Shown here: positions 16,816 to 29,228 of the stretch, piece by piece
Layout: each line of letters begins with the position of its first letter
Numbering within the stretch: position 1 is the first letter of the stretch
Assembly: GCF_947623445.1 (NCBI RefSeq)
Contig: NC_135240.1
Span: 27,838,001 to 27,902,000, forward strand
Source of the DNA: Clavelina lepadiformis
Taxonomy: Eukaryota > Chordata > Ascidiacea > Aplousobranchia > Clavelinidae
Length of the DNA stretch: 64,000 bases
Reading direction: 5' to 3'
The notes under the pieces: generated by a model
Database searches by the model: none
Told to the model about the DNA's origin: nothing
The model's input: the letters and a program-made list of their open reading frames with translations, nothing else
Program-made: the position numbers and the translations under genes

Positions 16816-19800
16816 ATGGGATTTATTTGGTGGATTCAAGTTGGATTCCTTGCATTGTCAATCCATTACGGTATGTTGTTATTCGCTATGGTTATTGCTA
16901 TGTTGCTACATATACACTTCACCTAACCGCGAAGTCCTCTACGAAAATTTGTTAAAACTGTGAAATCTATTCCGCTTGTGAAAGATGGACCGGCAAAAAC
17001 TTTTAAGCTTTCGGAAAAATTATTTCACTGTAAAAGTTTTTAGTTCACTATTTTACAAATTTCGAATAAAATTCTTAAACTTTTCGAAGTTTTATTATTT
17101 TATTCGCTGTTTCGTTATGCGGTGGTCGTTACCATTATCGTATTTTTCGTGATTAGCGCGCGGGGAGTGAGGGACATAAGACATGCCAGCTGCCCAGGTT
17201 CCATTAGCATTTGTCAATGCATGGGGGGTGTGGGGGGGAGAAGAAAGTCAAAAAGGCTTTAAAACGTGCAAGAAAATGCTAAATAATAATGACAACAACT
17301 TGCTGGTAACAACTGGCACCGCCATCAAAACCAACTTTCCATAGTTAGCCATTCAAAAAGTTAAATAAGGTCTGCAATTCAACTTGAATTTGCGCATGCG
17401 CGTTGAAAGCGTAGATGTAACGATTCTTGTTTCAGAAAAAGCCAAATGATAAAAGTTATTTAATATTTTCTAGAACTTGGAAGCGGTTTGAAAACAAAAC
17501 AAATCTTTGCCGGGGAAACCCTGAAGCTTCGTTGTGACGACACAAAGGCGACGAGCGGACGACTAAGATGGCAAGTTCCACAAACTCTTTCGAACAGCGA
17601 TCGTCTTACTACGTCATCAAGCGAAATCAAAGTTGGGGGAAAGATCAAACACAAGAGCGTCATCCGGGTCATAGCCGCAACATCACGTGACACGGGATTT
17701 TATTCATGCATGGTTGATCATAGACCGGATGAGAGGAAAGGTGAAGAGTTGAATTTTGATGAATCGAACAGTAAAGAAGAGATCTGGTTGAAGAGAGTGT
17801 ACGTCTTTGTTTACGGTGAGTTCCTTGCTGACCAGAACCAGATGGTTGATCGAACCTAGCAGAACTGAAACCAATTCAGTTAACAGGAAATTCGTGTTTT
17901 TGTACATTTTTGTTGAAGTTATTATTTATACTCCAGTTATTGTACTTCTTGCAAATGAAAGTGTTATGTGACTTTTGCATTCCTTGTCATATGAACACCA
18001 GCGCGGTGTTTAAATCGATTTATTTGATCTAGAATTACAATAAAATGGAATTGAAATTAAATCATGAAATAGAAATCTGGTTTCCTAGATGTCAAGTCTC
18101 CTCTGCTGCTGGATGCTCCGTTGTCAAGTGAGGTCAAACTCGGGGACAATTTTATTCTTCCTTGCCGTCCAACTCACCAAGATGCTGACGTCACGATGGA
18201 GAGGCAACCTAACCCGAAACGAGTCGAGGCGAGTGACGAAGTTTTGAGCGTTTTGTGGGAAATTTGATCAGCAGGAACTCCTGTTAGCGGTTTTTTGTGA
18301 CTGAGTGTATTCAGAGGGAATTCAATCAAGCATTTTGAAACCTTTTAACTTCTTGATATTTCAAACTATTTGAGGCAAATGTCAACGGCGGCATTTGACT
18401 TTGATTTATTTTCCGCTTTACATAATAATAAACTCTTCTGACGTCACTATGGACGTCGTGTACGGCATCACCTGCGTTGATCACGGTAAAGTTGATGGTC
18501 ATAATAGCAATCTTTCTTCAGATTCCTTATGACCCAACAACGGGCTTTGTTGTAAGCAATTTCAACAATTTTGACGAAGGCTTGTGGAAATGCCAGGCAT
18601 CGTTCGAAGGAAGTGTCTTCATCAGAGAGATATGGGTCTTCCCCGCTAATAAAGATGCCGGAATCAAAGGTCGGTTCTCCGAGATAAGTTCAAGTAAAAT
18701 GAATCGATTACGTAACAATCTCCCTTTCTTCAGAAATTGGCGACGTCACAATTTCCGCTCCATCTTCACGTTTCTTACTCAACGATTCTATTGAGGTCAC
18801 CTGCAAGGTACCGGTGCCGAGAGGGAAAAGGATCGCGGACATTAATTGGACGATCCCGGGGAATAGAACCTTTCGTCCGGTAACAGTTCATAGTTGTGCT
18901 GTGAACATGTCATAAATCATATTACTCGTTTGATTTGAAGTACGAAGCGCTATATTTCGAGATTGTCGCGTCACATCCTCCAACTAATAGACTTTATTGT
19001 AATCTTGTCCGGACTGTGCTTAACCTTTTCCTACCATAAATCATAGACGTTCGGTGAAGGAGAAGCTAAGAGCATGTGGTGGAGCAAGTTACTGATCACA
19101 AAATCACGATTTGAAGATTCCGGAACTTACATATGTAACGTGATAACCGAAGATGGATCGAAGTCCTCTCAAATTCATCTCAGTGTGATCGGTGAATAAA
19201 CGACTGACTTTAACATACGCTCACACTTTATAACAATCTTAGTCATTTTTGTAGTCAAGGTATCATGTTTAGACGTGCACTTTTGTATGCTTTGTTCTTG
19301 TAAGGATAAGCCGACTGATTTCATGAATGATTTATTTGTTTCATGGTTCATGATTAATTATTTAGCCGAATGTAACTTGTGACACTGTTGGTAGCCTTTA
19401 AACACCGAAGAAAAATTTGTACGAAAACTCTTCAAAGCCATTTAAAGTAATGACGCCCTACTCTTTCAGAATCTCCTTTCATCGAGATCCAACACAGACC
19501 CAATATGGTCGGGTTTGTTTCCGTTATCCGCGGAAAAGTAGTGAATCTTAGCTTCCGTGTTGACGGTTTTCCCACACCCCTTACGTTTAATTGGTTCCAC
19601 GGGTCCACAAAATTGGCGGAAACTAACTCCGACTCAAGTGATGTGAGAATAAGCGAGAGCGAGTTTCTCCTGAAAAGGGCGAGTATGTCCGACGCTGGGA
19701 TTTACACTCTGAAGATCAGCAACAGGGTCATGACCCGGAACGAGACCTTTGAACTCGTTGTGATGGGTACGGAGATACGTCACATAATCAAAACATAAAC

Positions 19801-22800
19801 CCTTTTAAACAGCTTCAAACCTTTTTGAATGACTACATTGGACGTTTTTAGAACCGGAGCCAGCACGTATAGTCGGCAATTCAGAAAGCGTTATCAGTAA
19901 AAACGTTGGTGATGATCTCACAATGACCTGTGACGTCAGAGGTACACCGAAAGCTTCAATTCTGTGGTATCATGATGACGTCGAAATGGACGGTAAATTT
20001 AAATTTAATTGTATAGTTTTTATAAAATTTAGCTCCAAAATTACCACTTTCGTTTCTTTCAAAGAAACATCAAAGGAATTGTCTATACTGCGCGCCACAA
20101 TGTCGGACCAGGGCCAGTACACTTGTTATGCTAAGAACGAATATGGAAAGGATGCGTTCATCTTCACGGTCAATTTAGAAGGTAAGACCAAGGGAGTCTT
20201 GAAATGCTGTAAGGATGCGAAATCGTTGAAAGTATGATTTAATGACGCCTATACAACATATATAGACATCATACATTGATTTTCATTATTTGAAAATCTT
20301 TAGATCCTAGCGTTGTCCATAAAGCCGCATTTTTTGCATTGGGGGCTTTCCTGGTGGTCGCTGTTGCCAGCTCAATTTGCTTGCTTGCTTTTAAAATAAG
20401 AAAAGTAACCAGGGTAAGGCTCAATCAGTTCCTCAGTTTCTCAGATAGACTCAGATAGTTTCTCAAAAAATACAAGCCCTTGGTTGCACATAATAATGCG
20501 GTGTGTTTGCTGAACCGCTACACTTCGTTTTTTAGCTGAAGAAGCAGCTTAGACTGGAGCAACGCTACCTGCTACCCATTCTAAACACAAAAGACATGCC
20601 CTTGGATGAACTGGCCGCATCTGAGAAATACGACTTGAAGACTTGGGAATTCCCCCGTGATAGGTTGAGGTTTGGAAAGACTTTGGGGAGAGGAGCGTTT
20701 GGAAAAGTTGTCCAGGCTACCGCTTTTGATTTGGAGAAATCTTCATCGTGTAAAACAGTGGCCGTAAAAATGTTGAAAGGTTGGTACATGTCTGGAGTTA
20801 TGCGCAAGTTTTAACGTTGCAGTTTTCACTAACACAGTTGTACACTTTTTATGGTTTATTTAAAACTTTTTTGAAATTTGACAGAATGCATAAAAACATC
20901 AACCCCAGAATACATTTGTTATAAATAGTTTCTCTTAAAGTGACAAATGACATCATAATGGAACCATAGAAATATTTCTGTCCTAGTGCGAGCGTTGTAT
21001 GAGTGAATTGACATCAAAACTTAGGGAAAATGAATTCCAATTTCCTGAGCTACTCGATCATTCGAATTATTTTTCTCCATTCAATCTAATAAGACCAACG
21101 TCGATTATCATGCGCGTGTAAGTTATAATTCTGGACTCTCAGAATCAGGTCAGTCGTGGAGTGGCGCCACGAATTATCCCCAACAGCGCTTGCCCCAACG
21201 AGAAATGTGGAAGTTGTTCTTTCAATTTCTTTCCTATTTCCAAACAAGACCGAGCAATGATTCACCGCTTAACCGTCGCCACCGAAGCAGCTGCCAAATT
21301 TAACTTTTCTAAAACAAGTTTCTTCAATTTGTTTCATTCTGGAATCAAACTAAAATTCAAATCGCAATAATCACTAATGCTAATGTAGTAGGCCCAATTG
21401 CAAAGTCACTACTAATTACGAACTTAGTCATTCAAAGAACAGCCTGTATTGACGGTAGATGAATATCGGACTTAATTGGCATCAGAATACTAAATTCAAT
21501 TTTTTTAAATGTCTCCATTTCTCATGCAGTTGGCTCCCGATCGAGTGAATACAACGCTTTGATGTCGGAACTGAAGATATTGATCCATCTTGGTCCACAT
21601 CTCAACATCGTCAACTTGCTCGGAGCGTGCACAACAAAGGAAGGTATAGATCAACTTTCTGGAGCTCAAATCACCGATATCAAACAATTGTTAACTTATG
21701 ACTTATCCCATCATGGCAGGACCACTCATGATTATCGTCGAGTACTGCCGTCACGGCAACTTGTCCAACTATCTGCGGGAAATGAGGGACTTCTACGTCG
21801 GCAGCAAAAACGAGGAAAGGCAGGATGACACCAAGAAACAACTCATAAGCGACGATTCCGCCGGCGAGGGAGCGTTTATCACCGGCGGAGAAGACACTGA
21901 TCGCTCGAGCTGGATGACCGATAAGCGAAGAAGCCGCAGCTCGTGTACCAGTGCCGCTGACACTATTACGTCACAAGAATGTGACAATGGCGACCGACTT
22001 GGGTTTCCAAAGTACGCAAAAACTTAATTTCTCTGCACTTCAAACTAAAAACAACGACTTAAATTTACTTAGTTAGTAGTCAGTGTTGAACCAATAATTT
22101 ACACAAAACCTTGGTTTCAGTCTTTGTGAAGACAAGAAAGGCGGTGACCACAAGGAGTCGCACGAAAAGGAGAAGACGCAGTTGTCAGCGAGCGATCTTC
22201 TCTCATATAGTCTGCAAGTATCGAGAGGGATGGAATTCCTTGCATCCAAGAAGGTGGGGCTCTTCACTTTATCAAACCAGTCATATTTCAAACCTGGTTC
22301 GATATTTTAAGCGCATTTTATCGAATTCGTTTTATTGGTTCCAACCTATTTTGTCTTAATTCTATTTTTGCTTTCTTTTCCGCTCTCCTTGTTGTGTCAT
22401 AAATAGATCGTTCTTAAAATCGCTGTTCCCTGATTTGCGAATATAATTAGCGGCAGTGATGCCATAGATAGTTGAACCAATGTGGCATCCTAATGTTTAA
22501 CATGACACCCTCAGACAAGGCGGCGCCACGCCGGAACATTTTTCGATATTTTTTCCCAGTAAGTTCGTTAATTGGGGAAACGTCGCATTGTTAAATTATC
22601 GGGAATCTTCGAAATTTGACACCACCGGTACGCGAGATGTCGCTACAGCGAACCATACAGGCTAGTGGAGAGTCATTAATCAATCAAAAGGTTAGTTCGG
22701 TTGCAAATGAACAAAGAAATAAATCGCCTGTTCGTAACTTCAATGACTTCAATGAATTGCGTTGGAGAGTTCGTAATTAATCAGGAGCACCGAAACTCGC

Positions 22801-25212
22801 TAATATTAATTACAATGGCGATCTTCTATTTATATCAATATTGCATCGACAGCGTAAAATTGGAGACGAGGAGACGCCCGGCATTTCCTGAATGGGCCTT
22901 TTCGACGCGAACGTTACAAGATGTTGCAGGTTGATGACTTTATGTTTGAAGCCTGCATATGCGCTTTTACTAGCCCCGCTTGTTTACAAACTTTATGAAA
23001 ATCACTAATTCCTGGCGAAGCGTTTCCCCTTTCTCCAAATTCTTCCGTTTTCTTAAACAAATCGCTGTCGCCTCTTTGGACTAGGAACCCAGATGGGTGA
23101 AAGATAAAAGCAATTTCTCACAGCGCTTTGAAAGTTGAAACTTTCTTTGGAAGTTCAGCCAAAAACTAAAGCTTCAACGGCCATTTCGGATGTTTTATGA
23201 GTTCAAAAATTCAATGCTTCTGTGTTTCACATTACAGTGCATACATCGCGATTTGGCCGCAAGGAACATTCTCCTCTCCGACTACCAGGTTGTCAAAATC
23301 TGCGACTTCGGTTTGGCGCGTGACGTATATAAGGATCCTGATTACGTCAGAAGCGGAGAAGCGCGACTTCCAATAAAATGGATGGCGCCAGAGTCGATTT
23401 TTGACAAAGTTTACTCAACCAAGAGTGACGTGTAAGTTGTCCACCAACATGTCTGCCTTCATGTTTGAAAACAGACATCTTATAACCTGCTAAATTTGCG
23501 TTGTTTTCTCAGATGGTCATTCGGAGTTTTACTCTGGGAGATTTTCACGTTAGGGGGATCACCGTATCCAGGACTTCAAATTGATGAAGATTTCTGTGAA
23601 AAACTCAGGCGCGGGGTCCGGATGAGCAAACCAGAATACGCCAATGATGCCGTGTAAGCAGACTAGCGTGGAATATTCCTCGATTGTGTTTTAAGAGTTT
23701 TAGTCTAAGCCTGCCACCACGCGTACTACAAGGTTCGGCTCTTTATACATAAAAAAGCTTTATGTCAGGTTAATCTAGAACGTTTGAAATTGGGAGTGCA
23801 GTTATACCTGTGAAACGTGTACGGTATCAACAGGTTTTATATGTCACACTGCAAAAGAAACCATAAACGGTGGCGATGTTTGGTGATGACTGTCAGTGTT
23901 ATATTTGAATTTGCATAAAAATGGAAACAATTTTTAAAAAGATTTTTATTCCGTCAAATACTGTACGTCATAGATATTTTCAGTGATGCCATTGGCGTGT
24001 TTATAAATTGAAGTCTTCTTTCAGATATTCGGCGATGATTGCATGTTGGCAGGACTCGCCCGACGAACGACCGACTTTCACCAAGTTGTGTGAAGAAATC
24101 AGTGACGTATTACAAGCGGAAGCTGGCCACGTAAGTTGATTTAAATATATTTTGAACTTTACTGACACTTGTTGACTTAACTTCTTACAAGTCAACTTTA
24201 AACGTGGTCGATTGAGTTGTAAAGGCGACAACATACACAAAGTTTTTGAGCTGTCCAATCCGGAAACTCGACAGCTTTTAGGCTAGACAACAACTATGTC
24301 ACGACACTTTACCCTTTAAAGCTTGTTGCTTTTCTTCCATCAACATAGACATAATATTTTTTTAATAACAGGAATATCTCGACATCATGAAAATACTGGA
24401 CGTTTCAGTGGAAGGGAAGCCACCTCTTCGTGGCGTGGCTCCACAGCAGACGCCAGAAGAGACTTTCGAATTGAAAGTCCAAGAGAAAAAAACTGACCAA
24501 TGCACGAGTTCGTCTCTTACTTACACCGATGTTGAGGTGATTTGACAATTTTGTCCATTTTGCGCAGCGGTTTGTCCATTCTCATCTGCGGAATTAAACA
24601 ATGGCTTTGTAAGAGTAAATTATTGTAATCAATTGCGCGATTCGACATCAAATGAAACATGAGCATGTGTTTGACGAAAAATAAGATGATTGCTGATTGA
24701 TTGAGGATTACTTCAGTGTGACGTCAGCAGACATTGTCATCTTCATGATTACAACATAACAGACATTTTGATACAATTGTTTAAAGCAAAAATAATCTTT
24801 CAGGCGGGAATCCTTCAGAAAATAGACTCGGACATGATCAAGAAAGTTGGAGACAATTTCCAGGAGCAAGGTGACGTAGCTGGAAGTGACGAGGTCCCCC
24901 AGGATAGCTTCGACAGCATGATTGAGATTACAGAGGAAAATATCGAACTTCAAAACTCCTTGACCATTGAAGGTTAGCTTTGAAACTGTTACGGTACAAA
25001 GCTTTATTGTTTACGCACAAATGCTCATTATTTCGTCATCGCCAGGCTACCAATCAGAAGACAGCGGCATGTGTACCAACACTGAAAGAAGCATTCTCTA
25101 CATGGACACAGGAAGTATCCGGTCTCTGGACAAATACTGCGTTACGTCATCAAGCGATCCTCCCCCTCTGTATGATGACGTCATTACCGCGTTTTCCACG
25201 ACAGGGATCTAA
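16816..25212 (+). CDS. VEGFR/PDGFR-like receptor tyrosine kinase
   Basis: Single-pass receptor kinase for a VEGF/PDGF-type ligand. Twenty exons join in frame to 1125 aa: 16816-16870, 17474-17815, 18089-18240, 18522-18669, 18734-18879, 19047-19191, 19470-19766, 19852-19992, 20065-20181, 20304-20413, 20536-20779, 21530-21643, 21720-22011, 22121-22253, 23238-23431, 23513-23653, 24025-24130, 24372-24536, 24804-24972, 25046-25212. Residues 1-18 form a signal peptide. Five Ig domains follow (about 20-132, 133-232, 233-329, 330-428, 429-514). The fourth lacks both disulphide cysteines ([18 protein letters not shown]). The transmembrane helix is near 522-545. The split kinase has GRGAFG (602-607), the VAVK lysine (629), an acidic/basic insert (about 690-790), HRDLAARN (catalytic Asp 817), DFG (835-837), and [18 protein letters not shown] in the activation loop. 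WEFPRDRL and [10 protein letters not shown] are VEGFR hallmarks, whereas IPYDPTTGF in Ig2 recalls PDGFR. The 170-residue tail has tyrosines that could be docking sites. Vertebrate VEGFRs have seven Ig domains, so this is best named VEGFR/PDGFR-like. Confidence 0.95.
17389..17403. promoter_or_regulatory. NRF1-like palindrome in the first intron of the receptor kinase gene
   Basis: The sequence TGCGCATGCGC, a consensus match for NRF1, lies about 80 bases upstream of exon 2. Such sites usually mark CpG-type promoters, so it could belong to an internal promoter. It is a sequence match only. Confidence 0.3.
22254..23237 (+). other. Longest coding-region intron of the receptor kinase, between insert and catalytic loop
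   Basis: A 984-bp intron that splits the kinase just before the [10 protein letters not shown] catalytic loop; it is the longest intron after intron 1 (603 bp) and the 750-bp intron at 20780-21529. I see no second gene, RNA or known repeat in it. The exon borders (AAG|gtgggg and attacag|TGC) are phase 0 on both sides. Confidence 0.7.
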
Positions 25213-25470
25213 CCTTCCAACATAAACTCTAAGATCGAGAGAAGAAGTTTGAAGACGAAGGCAGGTGGAGGATGTTATAGGAAGCGGTAAAACACAGACG
25301 TTCGCAGTTTGACTTCCGCCTACCAGCACCGCTTTCTGCAATCAAGTTGTACAAAGTTTAACATGAAATGTTCAAACATTGCATCAGATTTTTCGCACTA
25401 AGATGTGCTATCTTCTTTGTTTTCTTCGCCGTATGTATGCCCGAAAGGAATTGTACATAAAATACAACGA

Positions 25471-25476
25471 AATAAA
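25471..25476 (+). terminator. Poly(A) signal of the receptor kinase gene
   Basis: AATAAA about 260 bases after the TAA stop, at the end of a 3' UTR with no open frame of note. Confidence 0.7.
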
Positions 25477-26059
25477 AAGCAAGCGCACGACAACAAATTT
25501 TTAAATGTTTAAAACATCAGTAGCACGCCGCAACAACCACATCGCATCAGAAGTGAGCTACGAAACAAGGTGCATAATAAAACAAGTCATGATAGGAGTA
25601 AGAATGCATAGATGCTAGGATTTGCAATTGCCCATTTTTGACAACTTCCTTGAAAAACTAAAACATTTTAAAATTACTTAATGCGCTGTATGCTTATAGT
25701 GGAAATACATTGATTGACGCTGTCATTTATCGATCTATCGAATAAACAAAGTCAGTTGATGTGAATTTTAGGAGCTTCGACACCTTGAGCGAATAGCTCT
25801 TTATTCGTGTCTATTCTGAGCTCTGCATACGAATAAAAATTGAAGACCTGTGTAATGAACTACTGGGATATGCCGAATGACTTCATTAAACAGTCAGTAA
25901 AAGTTACGAATAAAATAGATTGCTTGTAGTTTGTTAGCGCCGATGAGTGGAAAGACAAAATTACAAAGTTTCAAAAAAGGAACTGCCTTTCAAATACTAT
26001 CAGGTAGCTACGGCTTGAGCCGCTTACTCAACGATAATTTTCAGAAGTCGCCTCGACTT
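25477..26059. other. Intergenic stretch before the transposon-rich half
   Basis: AT-rich sequence without a supported gene, RNA or repeat. It marks the change from ordinary gene territory to repeat-rich DNA. Confidence 0.5.
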
Positions 26060-27836
26060 TAGTCCAAGAGCAGCTTTCATACCTGTCCAAGTTTTATGAT
26101 ATAGGTTTTGCATTAATGTGATCGCAATTTGACATATACGTTACAGTGAGTTCTGTACAAAATCTATGCATTACTTCGCTTAGCGAAATGGTAAAAGTAA
26201 TGGCGGACAAGGAAAATAATTAATATTGGAAAAATTATCCACAACTGTTTGAGCTCTACAAAATAGCTCTCATTTTGTTAGTAGGGCATATTCCGCTTCA
26301 TTGGAGACAAGCTTTTCGTAACTGAAGATTTAATCACTAACGCGAGCTAAACAGTAGGCTACCGGTGTAGTGAAAAATGTAGGCTATGTGGAGTGTTTTG
26401 ACGAAAAAGTGCCCATTTCCTAATCAAGCGTAAATTTTCTCTGATTTAGAATTAACTTAACCTGCATGTTTTGTTTTCTTGTTTGCAAGTTAAGTTTTTT
26501 AACTTGCAAATTTTCTTTCAAACCGACGATAATCTCCAAGGTTTTTGAGCGGAAAACGCAGAGGCATGCGATTTATCTACGTCACAATGTCCTGAACTAA
26601 TGCGGCACGACACGGGTTTTGTAGCTGTTTTGTATTTTCAATGCCAAAAAATAGGACAATTTCTCCAGCAAGTAGCCTACAATGCAAATAAAATTTTACG
26701 TTTAAACAATTTATCATAAGTTTTTTTATAATTAGGCCTATACGCATATGCACAAGTAATGCATTCAGCTTCAAAATCATTACGTCTTTTTCTAAAACAA
26801 TCATACTACTGCCGCAGTTCATCAGAAAACACAGTGTTCCTCTTTCGCATTATTGCTTGGCTTTATTTAGATTTATGTTTGTCTAAATTAAAGCAATGAT
26901 AAGAAAAATGATTAGACCTCATGCTGTCACTGAAAAGTCGTTTGAATTGACTTAGGTTTCATGCCAAAATGTCATAAACTATAAAGGCTATAAAAGGCTA
27001 TAAATGTAATGTTCCTGCTTAGAATGACTCAGGCTTTGAGGCTTTTAACAGCATATTTAAGTGAAAAGAGTAAGTGGAAAGAGAACACGCATATATATAA
27101 GATAATCTGGAATGAATGCGTAACGGCATGTTCGGACATTGAGAAGCAAGCTGAGGCATTTTGGGTAGAGATTAACCACAATTGGCGCTATTTACAGTTA
27201 GCAAACAACCTTCTTAATACATCTGTTACAATAAAGGCTATAAAAAAGTTACATAAATATATAATTCTTTTGAAAATACATAAGCAAAAAAGCACAAAAT
27301 GCAAAAAAGGAGACATTTGGGTATTTTTCAGTGTCCTCGGAGGACAATTCATTTTTCTTTAGAAAAGAGGACAAATCCTCCTAAAAGAGGACATACGGTA
27401 GCCCTAGCCAACATCTGTGACTTGTAGACGGTGTTTTTTCTTTTCGAGTATATAGGCATTCCATAAAGTTACAGTATCATGCTGTTCAGCCATTGAATAC
27501 CAAACCTTTAAACTTTCATTCCCTAGTTTGTCTTCTGCGGGGCAAAGATAACCGAATGTTGAATACAAATATACAAGCACCGGCTTTATTATGTATATTA
27601 TAAGAACCGTGTTCTTCGAATGTGTAAGTAGCGGCCATAATTTGTTATAGATAAGCACCGAGTTTTACGAATATGCCAATACCGGTCTTTAATGGTATTC
27701 TATAAGCACCGAGTTTTACAAAGATCCAAGCACCGGGTTTTATGAATTTACAAGCATGGCCGTTTTTAATCTCCACTGGAAATGGTAATTTTTTGTGATG
27801 TCTATTTAATGGATGATGTTTTATAGCTGGAGAAAC
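26060..27836 (-). repeat. Dispersed repeat block R1, copy A
   Basis: First of three copies of a repeat block (others at 44449-45760 and 58345-60042). All share the openings around TACTTCGCTTAGCGAAATGG, the line CCGACGATAATCTCCAAGG, and a - strand open stretch containing LGNESLKVWYSMA and DTVTLWNAYI (27404-27658 here). Next to the open stretch are degenerate direct repeats built on AAGCACCGAGTTTTACGAAT, alternating with ACCGGTCTTTAAT (about 27540-27780). Between about 26630 and 27407 this copy has about 780 bp that copies B and C lack, ending in repeated AGGACA motifs. I do not recognise the peptide; it may be a relic of a transposase or of a gene carried along. Confidence 0.7.
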
Positions 27837-27871
27837 ATAGATATCTTATATATAACAACAAGATATCCAAT

Positions 27872-28600
27872 CCATAGATATCTTATATAGAATAACTAGG
27901 TATCTAACTCTCGCTGAAAACTGAAGCAAGCCTGCGATGACACATGCGCCCAAAAGCGTTGGGAGAGAGTGAGACAAAAGCTAAGAAAGGCTAATAGCCA
28001 ACTGTAAATTAGTTCGGTATAGGCCTAATTCTATTGAATTTTTTCGAAAAGCCGAGCTGTTTGCACTGCGCTATCACCGATTGTTTTTATAAATATTTAT
28101 ATTTTACTGTATCAATGAGTAAGCTTGCCTAGGCTAATTGCCTACCGGTACCGTATAGGTCTAGCATAAGGCAATGTGGTTGCCCTTCATTTCAGTAAGA
28201 GGTGCATGGTCCAAAGCAAATGATTGATACATAAAAAATTACTTTCAACAATTTATTGCCAGAAACCATCCTACCATTCGCATAAACTGCTCGCTAATGA
28301 TACCGGTACGGTACGAGCCGTTTCAGTACCTGGGCCCATATTTAAACGCCAAACACCCTTTAACTATGCAATTGAGCTTTAGCAATATTGCTTAGCCTCG
28401 TCTGCATCAAAAAACGTCTTTCCATTTCATAAATATTTGCCAATGTCACATAATCCTTTCATATGTTGCATTCAACACATATGCGCCAGAGCATTTCTGG
28501 TCGCATATGTTGACAAAGTGGCGGACCCATACTGGCTTCACTTCTTAAAGCGCAAGCATAGGTAGTTGGATATCTAGTTATTGTATATAAGATATCTATG
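27872..28600. mobile_element. Element with ATAGATATCTTATATA inverted ends
   Basis: The left end CCATAGATATCTTATATA is repeated in inverse at the right end (TATATAAGATATCTATG at 28584-28600), giving terminal inverted repeats of about 40 bp with few mismatches, continuing into GAATAACTAGGTATCTAACT and its inverse. The interior (GCGCCCAAAAGCGTTGGGAG) matches the inside of the small element at 60043-60241. Another end-like piece lies directly to the left (27835-27868) and another at 54189-54225. No transposase is present, so it is a non-autonomous element. Confidence 0.65.
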
Positions 28601-29130
28601 ATCCAATCCAACTCCCTCTGAGTGAACCAAACCTGCGACGACATGTGCGCCCAAAAGCGTTGGGATAGACCGATAGAGTGAAGGAAAGGGCTTTTAGCCA
28701 ATATTGTAAATTGGAGTAGTTCTGTATAGGCCTAATTCTATGAAAGTTTTTCGAAAGACCGAGGTGTTCGCACTGCGCTATCACTGAATGTTTTTGTAAA
28801 TATTTGTATTTTAGCGTTATCGATGAATAAGCTTGCCTAGACTAATTGCCTACCGGTACCGTATAGCATAAGGGAATGGGGTAGCCCTTCATTCGAGTAA
28901 GAGTTGCATGATTCAAAGCAAATGATTGATGCATATTTTTTACAAAATTAGGTGTTAATGTGAAAGAAATATATGTGAAAGACACGAAATGAAATATTAT
29001 GAAACCTAATACAAACCATATATATCTAATATATTTCATACATTTCAAACATTTTTCGGATGTTCTCAGAAAGTAATCATCATGAGTAATGACTTAGACA
29101 TTGCTAAATAAAACAAGTTTGTTTGATTGC
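28601..29130. repeat. Second half of the R1 block, copy A
   Basis: This stretch (through TTAGCCAATATTGTAAATTGG, CTTGCCTAGACTAATTGCC and TACAAACCATATATATC) is repeated with high similarity at about 45345-45760, where it follows R1 copy B directly. In both places P-superfamily transposase sequence comes next, so R1 and the P remnant travel together. Confidence 0.6.
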
Positions 29131-29228
29131 TGCCGGTAACCAATTTTGTGTTTTTGTATCACAGTTTTGGTATACTGCTGGTCACAGGTCAAAAACCTGA
29201 TGGTGAAAAATTCTGTAATAATTTTCTT
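29131..29228. repeat. Short insertion shared with 32715-32800
   Basis: About 95 bp around ACCAATTTTGTGTTTTTGTA and TGATGGTGAAAAATTCT that interrupt the R1-P junction; copy B at about 45780 lacks them. Almost the same sequence occurs at 32722-32800, next to the 200-codon frame on the - strand. Its nature is unknown. Confidence 0.5.

Noticed and set aside
19993..20064. 72-bp stretch in Ig5 of the receptor kinase that is also open in frame
   Set aside because: I treat it as a short intron because both borders (G|gtaaat, caaag|AA) keep phase and the residues it would add ([14 protein letters not shown]) do not fit an Ig strand. Retention in some transcripts is possible.
27009..27362. 117-codon frame MFLLRMTQALRLLTAYLSE in R1 copy A
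   Set aside because: It lies in sequence missing from the other R1 copies and has no known motif or codon signal; the AT-rich composition makes a chance frame likely.
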